Source: Branchiostoma floridae (taxonomy: Eukaryota > Chordata > Leptocardii > Amphioxiformes > Branchiostomatidae). From it: a stretch of DNA of 64,000 bases. Both the position numbers and the translations under genes were made by a program. Of this stretch, positions 54,961-64,000 are shown piece after piece; the first letter of the stretch is position 1, and the number at the start of each line of letters is the position of its first letter. A model generated the notes under the pieces. It searched no databases and was not told where the DNA came from. It worked only from the letters and a program-made list of their open reading frames with translations. The stretch lies in assembly GCF_000003815.2 (NCBI RefSeq), contig NC_049980.1:29946768-30010767 (forward strand). Reading direction: 5' to 3'.

Positions 54961-56991
54961 ACACTCATGTCATGTACGCAGGGCTTAGTGAAAACCGCCA
55001 TCTTGGTAACATGTAAATAAACAGCATGAAATGACATGGCCTAACCTTGCGGCGGTCCCAGTCGCTGCTGACTGCCAATGCAAGTGCCCCGTCGAACGCA
55101 GCCGGTCCGGGTTATGCAAAGCGGCGATGGTCGCCCTTGAACTGCGGTCTTCCTATCTTTACTGTGGGTGTGAGGGAAGTTCTACACTGCGCGTGTCCTA
55201 ATGCGTGTCCTAGATAGATAATACGGCTACGGGACCGGTGAGGTGAGGTGTCTGTCGTGATTATTCCAGAATGACCTCATGTAGTACACGTCTGATTCGT
55301 TAAGATTTGAGATATAATGTTAATATTAAGATTACAAACTGTCATTTGCTGATTCAAGGCAGTGGTGTACATGTGACTCCTGTATACATGTATGGTAAGT
55401 AGGTCATGACCCGTCTGACCCCGGTAGGCCAGCCCCCCGGCAAAAGTAGGTCAGTCAGATCAGGCTCTGTCTGTCTATCATGTCCTTCACCTTCAAAAGT
55501 CACGCGCAGGCCAGGCAGACGGGTTGCCTAACCCACCCTGTCTGCATAACATTGGCTTCCGAGACAGATGGATGCCAACAACAAAGGTGCAGCCTACACT
55601 TATGTTTACACTCTGTTACTATATCTATTTGTCAACCAGAATATTTAAACTGTCACCACCATCTCATATCAGATAGATCGATAGGTACGTAGAACGACGA
55701 CAGAGCTTTGTATCCTAACTTTCTTGACAACAACAATTCTTTGAGATTAGCTCTGATTCAGGCGTTGAAAGGGGATGTAGTGAATCATTTCGGACGGTGA
55801 CATAGAGTGAGCAGTTCTGTGCATGAGGGAACTTCGAATTCATGGATAATTTGTTAAAAACCTCTGCACATGAAAGGTCCCCAAATGCGTGTAGAGCAGG
55901 GGTGACCTGGTGTACTAGGCCAAAAATACAAGCCACAGCGAAGCCGTCTTATGCTGTTAGATGATAAAAGATAAAAAGGAATCAGTCTTCCCTTCAGTCG
56001 ATGAGAAGAAAAGATTGAAGAAGAAACAATTTTATTGGCCCTGTGTATCTAATGATCTTCTGTCGGATAGGTTAGTTCACTTTTGTTTATCATGCATCAA
56101 TAAAGCCATTTCAAATTCGAAAACTTCCGTTAAATATACTGTCTATCTTGTACTGACCCCCTATTTTCTTTTTCCCAAATGTGACTTAATGGAGAGTGCA
56201 ACTCTGAGGTATGTACTACTCTAATAAGGTACAAAAAAGAACACATTTGTATCCGGATCCACCCCGCTACATCTATCTTCTGTTCTGCTCTCATAGCTAC
56301 TGGGAGGAAGATGGCTGTTTGTTATTTCGATTAAATATAAGTCCCTTTAACAACATTGATGCATTTCTTCGTATTCAATGATGCAGATCGGGTTACCAGG
56401 GTGTAATTGAGAACAGTAGTACATGTATAAATAATTTGGTGACCTAAATGTCAGAGCGGCAAAGGGAACATACAGATAGTTACAGATGCGAACACTCATC
56501 ACATCATACAAAAACAAAACTCTGTTATTATAGCATAGTGTTAAATGCCGAAAATTCCATTCTTGCGACATTTGGCAGCTACGTTAAGTTGAACATTATC
56601 AGACGTAAGCCATGAACATTAGTGTCTTATTATATAATTTATGAGAAAATGCTACAATATCTTTCTTTGTCAAGACTTTCATATTTTGAGCACATTTTTA
56701 TTTAGTTAAAGAAGATGATTAGCTGAAATCTCTTCTTCAAATGAGGACTTCATTTGTAACGTTATGATCAATGAGAAACATTTACAATATGCTACTCATC
56801 CCAAGAGATCGCCTTTTTTGTTAGCAGCAATGCCCTACAAACATCCATTGCGTAAAACAATCTTAATAGACTTAATACATACAGCCAGGCGAATGAATAG
56901 TAATATACTAAAACACACATGCAACAAGAATCATTGATACTCATAAACAATACCGTCGCTATGACAATAGTTTTTATTGCCACACTTATTG
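54961..56991. other. Intergenic stretch, no supported gene
   Basis: No exon or complete repeat is recognised between the two copies of the duplication. Short frames such as 55961-56224 have no recognisable domain. Confidence 0.35.
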
Positions 56992-57475
56992 TCTTTGTTT
57001 AATGTCAAGAATATTCAGAAGAAGAAAAGAAAATGCAGAAGAAAAAAATTATCTTCATGAAGTTCTCTTCTAAAACGCAGCTATGATAAGACACAATGGA
57101 CTCAATACGAATAAGTCTCTAAAGAGGACAGTACAGGATTTGTTATGTCAATCTTACAGGTTGCACATCGGTACATGTATCTGCGGTAACACAGCATCAG
57201 TAATGCTCTCCAGAGCTTCGATCTAACGTTTGTCTTTGATAAAGCACAGTATGATAAAAATCCGACGTTTGTAGTTATATTTTCACATGTTTGAAACGGA
57301 CTATATTTTTCGAGTAAGAAACTACTTGCAATTATTGCCAACAAGTGTCATTACATTGTACAGCTGTTGTGCGATAAAGTTTGCTTGCTTACTTTCTTGA
57401 GTCCAGCCGGTCTCGAGTCGAGATGACTGCCCATGTGTCCCTGTCGCTCATCATATAGTTTATCCGTATGACAAA
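56992..57475. repeat. Direct duplication, copy B
   Basis: Second copy of 54500-54960, more diverged. The polyadenylation hexamer of copy A is GATAAA here. No kinase-like coding sequence precedes it. Confidence 0.75.
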
Positions 57476-59340
57476 TTGCAGTGTGATATGGAAAAATAGA
57501 TTCGCCGACATTTGTGTCGCGTCTCACGTTTGGCGCATGGCATCTTAAATATCGCATAGTGACAAGGGGAACAGCTAGTAGGCTGTGATCGAAAATAAAA
57601 ATTACAACATCAGCTAAACGTCATGAATGCGCCATGGAACATTCCAATATCATGACACAAATATGACAGTCTCAATCTTGGGAAATGTTAGAAAATATAA
57701 CTATATATGCATCATGGTCCAAATTTGTATTTGAACAAAGTACAAAAATGTTTGTAATTGCGTTTGTTGGTTGTATATCTAGTATACAGGGCAGGGAAAT
57801 GCATGTACGCGGCGTGCGCGCGCTGTTGCGTAAGCCGTAACAGTGACAAGGACGCAGCCAGTGCAAAGAAATGAATTTATTTATGGTGAGAATACCGTGC
57901 ATATTCGTCTCTGTGATTCAACAATATGACGGGTGAAAAGATTACATACTCTTGGTCAAGTCAGGGATGTAAAAGTAACCTTGTTTTATCGAAATGTCAA
58001 CACAGCGCGGAAGATTTGCCAGAGAAATGGATCTCAGAAGCTAACGAAGCCGTACTTCCTGGCGGAAGTTATAAGAACTGCACGCACCTGTCAACTCCGC
58101 TTGTCGTGACACTAAAAGAGGAAACTGTCCTCGATACTGGCCTGTCTCGGGAAGTAAGCTAAAGGTCACTGCATCATTACATAATTTCGTGTATCAAAAC
58201 ATTGGTTACCACCGAAACTATGTGTTTTCATTCTTCATCTACTTCTTTACTCTACTCTACTCTACTCCCCTCTACTCTACCCTACTCTACTCTACTCTAC
58301 TCTTTAATGTTGCAGTAACATGCTTTATTTAAATTTTCAACAATAACCTCCTCGCTTTCACTGTGGTTTCACGGCGACCTGTATTTTTACTTACGTGTGG
58401 CCGCTGGTATCATCATCTTCTATAGGCGAAAAAACAGGTTGGATCGAAAGATTCCCACATTCTACTTCTCAGACAGCCTAGCTCATCAAGTGATATTTCC
58501 AAAAATCACAACATAGTCAAATTTGATGCCAATTCTAATGGTAACAGAAAATAATTCTAATCGACATGTGACTTCTAACTAGCTTAACACTTCAACAAAA
58601 CTGTTAACGATTTTGGAGGGGTTACTTTTAGGGCGTTGCCGGTTGAATGTAGTGCGGCAGCTAGAACATAATGAGAGGGTAATGAGAGGGTCAGACTCAC
58701 ACAAACATTTAGGTGTGGGATATTATTATGATGGCCTTAGATTCGCATCCAAATGACATCGATCGTTTTAACTTGAATTACTTGGATTTTAAAAGCTCAC
58801 TCCAACTGTTAGAATACTGTGTTAGAGAAACAATGAATGGAATGTTGCAATTGAGTCATCCCAAAAACTCGAATAAGTATATGGAAAACAGTCAGTGAGA
58901 CGAAATGTCGGACTCCAAGACATGGTGTCCTTGAAAACTTCGGAAGATAAGTTACCAAGTCCAATATTCCCAGTATTTTTTATGACATCAAACGTACCTT
59001 GTTTATTTATTTCAATCTAAAAGAAATCCGACAGACAGGAACGTAATAGTTTACAAGCATACTATAGTAGGCTCTTATGAAAAGTAAACAAACCAGTTAC
59101 AAAGGGCATAACATAATACGATACCTGACACTTGATGATCCTAGATGGCCACGGTAGATAATGTTACGACGTCTGTGCCCTTCGGACAATGTCGGTGAGC
59201 AATGAGTATTTGTAGATATCCAACGTCGGTTCAAGAGGAGACAACTTCCTTCTTTTTGTTGTCTGGTGAGGTTGAAGCTATTTATTTGTTCTGTAGGACG
59301 AATATTTAGGGTGCGGCCGAGTTAAAGGTCAGAGGTGAAT
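57476..59340. other. Intergenic stretch upstream of TICRR
   Basis: No exon is supported. A (TCTAC)n repeat is listed separately. Confidence 0.35.
58247..58305. repeat. (TCTAC)n microsatellite
   Basis: About eleven pentanucleotide units CTCTA/TCTAC with two single-base variants. Confidence 0.92.
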
Positions 59341-59355
59341 CATGGGAAATCTCAA

Positions 59356-59423
59356 ATTCCCGCGCTTTTTCCTGGATTGCTACACGCATGCGCGTGGCGA
59401 AATTCAAAATCAAAATGGCCGCC
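59356..59423 (+). promoter_or_regulatory. TICRR proximal promoter: E2F, NRF1 and YY1 sites
   Basis: In 70 bases lie ATTCCCGCGC (59356-59365, E2F-like), ACGCATGCGCGT (59384-59395, NRF1-like) and AAAATGGCCGCC (59412-59423, YY1-like). The start codon is 80 bases further on. There is no TATA box. Such sites are typical of housekeeping and S-phase promoters, which suits a replication-initiation factor. Confidence 0.6.
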
Positions 59424-59502
59424 GGTCGGCTGAAATCCTAGCGGTTTTCCAAAAATTTCTAGCTCTATTTTCTTTCTCAGTTGACCATTGTAGACAGCCG
59501 GC

Positions 59503-62500
59503 ATGTCTCAGGAAGGCGGATCGTTTCGCGTAGTCTTTCTAGTCGACACCAGCCCCAGAAAGGACTGTGCTGCCGAAGAGGAGAGGGTTTCCAACGCGCT
59601 CAACCTGTCCGCCTTGAAGATTTTGTCCCACTTCGCAAACAAAAATGGACAGACGAAGGAGAACATTCTTTGGGGTTACAAATTCTTCAACTCCTCGAAA
59701 GTAAAAGCTCCGAGAGATCGCTTCAACTTTCGTCAGTTCGACAGCAAGCTTTTTGAAGCGTTCGAGGCCGAAGTCAGCGGACGTTTAGAGCCACCATGGT
59801 CTGGGAAGGAAAACGAAGTAAGCGAGAGGAGCGAGCCAGGGGCGACGAAACTGTTTTCCTCAGCCGAAACATTTCGGACCGCCTTGTCCGAGATCACTTA
59901 CGAATTCAACTGGGATATGCCGGACATAAGTTCTCCCTGTAAACCCGTTCGACATGCTGCGACTCGTATCAAACTCCGTGGAAAGTCGGGAGCTAGAACT
60001 CCACAACTAAACACGATCATGTCCACGATCTCAAGAAACTTTGTGTTTGTCTTGTCTCCCTGCCCTACGACGTCTGAAGATCTTGTTGAGTTCGTGGGGA
60101 GTACAAGGAAAGATGGACTGGGTGTGGAAGCCGTCAGGACAGCGATGTTACCGCCGCATGTGTACAGACAGATGGCAGAAACATGCAGGATACGGCTATA
60201 CTGGGTCGACTTGCAGTCTTTCAGGAATGAGCAACAGGTACTGCAGACTAAATTATTTTAGCAAGGACTTTATGTAGGCTGGGAAAGGAAGGCTCTCACG
60301 GTATATTTTTAAGTTCACGGTTGAGACGATCCTGTTGTACAGTAGTAACACAGTGTCATGATTTCACAGGTCATCACAAGAACATAAAAAGAAGAAAGCC
60401 TAATCAACATTTCAAGATTAACAGTGCCATAATTGAGGGCCCACACTCTGTAGCCTGGTATGGAATCCATCCTATATTCTAACTCCAGTTCACTCATCTG
60501 AGCACCTCTCGAGCAACATATTTTCCTGAAGTAGATCAAAATTTATATTATAATAGTACTGTAGCTATATCTGCCCCAGGGTCAGATCTTCTGAGTTAGT
60601 GCTGAAGGGGAGCAGTACTAGACCCTTGCCCTACCTCGCACTTTGCCCCAGCTGCCAAGAACAAGTAGCTGGCCCTTTATCTCCTAGAAGATTATCTAAA
60701 GAGGCAAAGACAGTATCCAAGGGCTAAACAGTGTTCCCGGTTGGATGCTGTTTAGTTTTGGATACTGTCTTTCAGTTTGTCCTCAGCAGATCTGCTTGGA
60801 GATAGTCGGCCCACTCAGTAATAATAATCCTTTAAAAGTAAAGTATGAAAACTTGTTTTGTTTTTTGGGCAGGTGGCGGACCAGATGGGAGTAGATCTGG
60901 TGGCACAGGTGCTGGAAGGACTGAATGGCTGCGTCATCCCTGGTAATGCACTCTTACAGCTGGGGAGTCATGTGACCAGCAGTGTCCAATCACTGCTTCC
61001 GATCAGTAAGACATCAAGGTATGAGCCACCTGTTCATTAATGATAGGCTGTGGTGCTTTTATCAAATAATAACAGATCATTAGGTACTAAATTACTGCTA
61101 AGTTAAGTATGCTGTTGGGTTGTACTGTATTGTTTATGAAGTCATCTAAGTATGATTTGTATGATTTTCTTCACATTTCATTTTACACAGGTCCATTACT
61201 AAGGATGGTGCTGCATTAGAAGTTCCTGACTTCCCCCTGACTTCATCTTCAGTACTGGAGTATTACACAGCCAGAAGCTGGGAGAGACAGGACATGGATG
61301 GTCACATATCTGCTGTGTTGTGCCATGGTAAGGTGTGAATTCAGATAGACGTGTATTGATTAACATGCAGAGATTTTCTAGGAAAATTAAGTACGAGGGC
61401 AATGCAAGGGAGCTAAGATTCAGTCAGGGGACCAAAGTTGGAACCTTCAACTTATTGGTTTCCATCCTGTTTATGAAAGCATTCTAGCTCCTAGTCTAAC
61501 TTAGGCGAACTTCTTCGGGGAGACAACTTGCAGAGGTGGTATCACCTGTTTTGTCTCCCCACCATTTTTTATGGGAAGTACAATAAATAAATAAAACATT
61601 TCTTTCTTTCAAGGTGGAGACAGAAGGGTGTCATGTTCTCTTGAGCTGCAGCCAATGTTCCCACCACAAAGCAGGTCAGTATATGGTTTTCTACAGTCAC
61701 ATTCTATGGAAGTTTCTCCCACATGCATTGTTTTCAAGGACATTGTGTAAGGTTTGTCACAGTGCCATTTTTTTCTTTTCCCCATACAGGATACCAGCTG
61801 TAAGTTCCATCCTTTCCCAAGGTCCTAGCAAGACGGACCATCCTGTGCATGCATTATCCATTGAGTGGAATGGCAGTTCATCTCCACAGAATCTCACATG
61901 TAGTACAACATTACACATGGATCAAGGGGCATCTCAGGGCCAAAGGTCAGGTGTGAGAGGTCAAAGTGCAGCAGGATGTAGGAGAGGCCTGATGTTGATG
62001 GTAAGAGGCACCATAGAGCGAGGCTGCTTGCCGCTCAGCTGCTTCCATCCTACGCATGCCTACACCTGTGTCGTGCGCAACGAGGGTTTGAGGACATCGG
62101 CTGAGACAGAAGGGAGTAGTGTTACACTGGAGGACCTGTTACTGGTGCTGTCACGAGAAGGACTGTCTATGGTGGGTGAGAACATTGGAAACTTGTCGTT
62201 GATAAGAAAAATATCTGGGTATAAAAATCATTTCACATCATTCCGTATCATGTGACCAGTACACCAAGATTTGTATGATATCTGTGCCAAGATTATATAT
62301 CATTTAACTTGTGTTAGTGACTGTTGTATGTACATTGGACTGATTGCAAATGGATTGATATCAAAGATTTGTAAAAGATTGCAAAAGAATTGTAAAAAAG
62401 AATTTTGAGAGAGTTTAAAGGATTTAATCTTAAGTTATGTTTGAATGATTGCAATTGAGTGGAGTCTTCTTTACTATGTATATTTACTCACATATTCGTC

Positions 62501-63814
62501 ACTATTCTAAAAGTATTGTATTACTTTTCTGCTTTTCCCTTATTGTTACTCTACTGTATTTATTGTTCTGACAGTAGTTCATACACCAGGGTGCTGCCAG
62601 TTTCGCTAAGATTTGTCCTGTGTTTTCTCCTAGGTTGTAGACTTCCATGATCCATCAGCGTACGTGCCTGTAACAGGAGTCCTACAGCCGCTGACTGCTG
62701 CCTCCGCCACGCTGACCGTAGTACGCTCTGACATGCTTCTCACGCTTGAGAAGGTTATCGCTTTCCCCAAAGTCAGTGAGGAGTCCAGCAAGGCAGATCA
62801 TGTGGACACGTTTGTGAAAAGATGTGTATCACATTTCTTGAAGAAAAATGGACAAGAAGAGACAGAAGATCACACAGTGGCAGGTAAGTTGACATCAAAT
62901 ATCTTTCAGTAAATGGTAGATGTCTGTCTTTGTTTTTGGCATGTAAGGCCATACCAAATTTATGGTTACATTGCAAAAAAGAAAATTATACTATTCTATG
63001 TTTCAGTAGCCTTGGTACCTTTCTAGAATTTCAGCAATAATATGGATGTAAAACTTGATCACTAGTAGCAGTGACACTTACAACTTACCAATGCCTTGTT
63101 TTTAATACATTGTGGTTGTCCTTTTTTTTTGTAGACACTGCAATGTCATCTGGCAGTTCTGCATTGTTGGACTCCAGCTTGACAAGGTTCAGGCTGAGAA
63201 CACTGGAACCCTGGTACAAAACCTCATCCAACTCTGGCACTAGTACCTCATTCATTCAAAAACTGTCCAGGTATGGAATTTTTGGTTTGTTTGTACACAT
63301 AACCAGTTAAATCATGTATGTATGTAAGTACAAGCTGCATAAGACCAAACTGGTAAGTAGTGCTTTCATTCACACACATGGGACTTCTGCTTTAAGTGCA
63401 GTCAGAAAGGACTGTCCTACCTGAAGTTCAGTGCTGATTTTAACCTGAGTCAAGTGAGAAAATTACTGTTAAGTACATGTACCTGTCCTAAGAGCATAAC
63501 ACTGGGATCTGTTAGGGATTCTATGTTGACAACCCTGACCACAAGGCCATAATGACACCAAAACTTTAAGTTAAACCTGCCTAACTGTAATACTGTATAT
63601 AGTCTATTGGTGTCAAGCGTTTTACTTGTCTAACTCCATGTCTTCACTGATTATTACAGTCATAATGACTCATGTGTAACTTTTTTTTCACATCTTGCCA
63701 TCAGTATTCCAGAGGATGTGCCTGATGAGGAAGTACAAGAACCACAACTCTTAGAGCTTCTACATAAATTCTACACCAACCAACTCATTGGTGGGGCCAA
63801 ACCTCAGGAAAAGG
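59503..63814 (+). CDS. TICRR: Treslin/TICRR, exons 1-8 (partial at right edge)
   Basis: Eight exons join in frame over 652 codons: 59503-60237, 60873-61018, 61191-61327, 61614-61674, 61790-62171, 62634-62883, 63135-63270 and 63705-63814. Treslin is the animal counterpart of yeast Sld3. With TopBP1 and MTBP it loads CDC45 onto the MCM helicase, so replication origins fire under CDK control. The N-terminus matches the Treslin N-terminal domain: VFLVDTSP at the start, WGYKFFNS, WDMPDISSPCKPV, FVFVLSPCP and RLYWVDL. Later parts include LPLSCFHPTHAY and VPVTGVLQPLTAASATLTVV, which correspond to the conserved PITGVISPLSASA-like segment. The Sld3-homology core and the CDK target sites should lie beyond the right edge. 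Introns range from 115 to 635 bases. The start is the first ATG of the frame, directly after the promoter sites. Confidence 0.93.
60681..60801. mobile_element. Palindromic MITE (121 bp), CTCCAAGCAGA family
   Basis: The right end TCTGCTTGGAG is the family terminus; the left end is a worn copy. Inner arms aaagacagtatccaa / ttggatactgtcttt are perfect inverted copies. It lies in the first intron of TICRR. Confidence 0.7.
63410..63555 (-). mobile_element. Degraded SINE in TICRR intron 7
   Basis: Body segments (acctgagtcaagtgag) and a worn tRNA-like head (tggccttgtggtcaggg on the minus strand) match the 506-bp SINE family. Confidence 0.5.
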
Positions 63815-64000
63815 GTAGGTTGTATCGGTACTATTCTTACAACTCAAAAACACATGTAGATAAGCAAAGTTCTGTTTATTTAGGGGCAGACCTGTAATTG
63901 TTTGTATTGGCTTTAGAGAAAATATGAAAATATAGGGCATGTGCTTTGCCACCATACTGGTATTTCAATGGCTCAAGTGTTCACAAGTGTACAATACAGC

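Overview
The window is eukaryotic genomic DNA from an animal. Genes have GT-AG introns from about 0.2 to 9 kb, intergenic DNA is AT-rich, and small transposons are dense. The gene set (unconventional myosin IX, an RDH/HSD-type short-chain dehydrogenase, a Trunk-like cystine-knot ligand, a cytochrome-b5 front-end fatty acid desaturase, an STK35/PDIK1L-like kinase and Treslin/TICRR) together with the style of its repeats points to an invertebrate chordate, most probably amphioxus (Branchiostoma). The species call is inference. A 100-base run of N (7779-7878) marks an assembly gap.

Layout. 1-2.4 kb: first coding exon of myosin IX on the minus strand, running off the left edge. 2.4-5.2 kb: shared upstream region with a hAT-like MITE. 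5.2-9.9 kb: a complete six-exon short-chain dehydrogenase (318 aa) with a decayed copy of its fourth exon beside the assembly gap. 10-16.6 kb: no host gene recognised; it holds a long CT microsatellite and a 5'-truncated non-LTR retrotransposon with an open reverse transcriptase. 16.6-24.6 kb: a two-exon gene for a secreted 222-aa Trunk-like cystine-knot protein with a clear TATA/Inr promoter; its 7.2-kb intron is full of MITEs and SINEs, including a SINE with a 14-bp target-site duplication. 24.6-32.2 kb: intergenic, with a TTAA-flanked MITE and a 1.17-kb DNA element with a 6-bp target duplication and subterminal repeat arrays. 32.2-36.8 kb (possibly to 46.05 kb): a fatty acid desaturase on the minus strand. 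Its likely 9-kb first intron is rich in palindromic MITEs, LINE fragments and a 16-bp minisatellite, and has two unassigned candidate exons on the plus strand. 46-52.8 kb: intergenic, with SINE relics, MITEs and a pair of CArG boxes. 52.8-54.4 kb: single-exon kinase with an Arg-rich repetitive tail; part of its 3' flank is duplicated 2.5 kb downstream. 59.3-64 kb: first eight exons of TICRR, with E2F-, NRF1- and YY1-like sites just upstream of its start codon, continuing off the right edge.

The genes do not form a common pathway: they cover cytoskeleton, retinoid/steroid or lipid metabolism, secreted signalling, kinase signalling and DNA replication origin firing. No operon or clustered defence system is present. 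The most unusual items are the Trunk-like ligand, the desaturase with a His in place of the usual Gln in its third histidine box, and the non-autonomous DNA element family with 6-bp target duplications.
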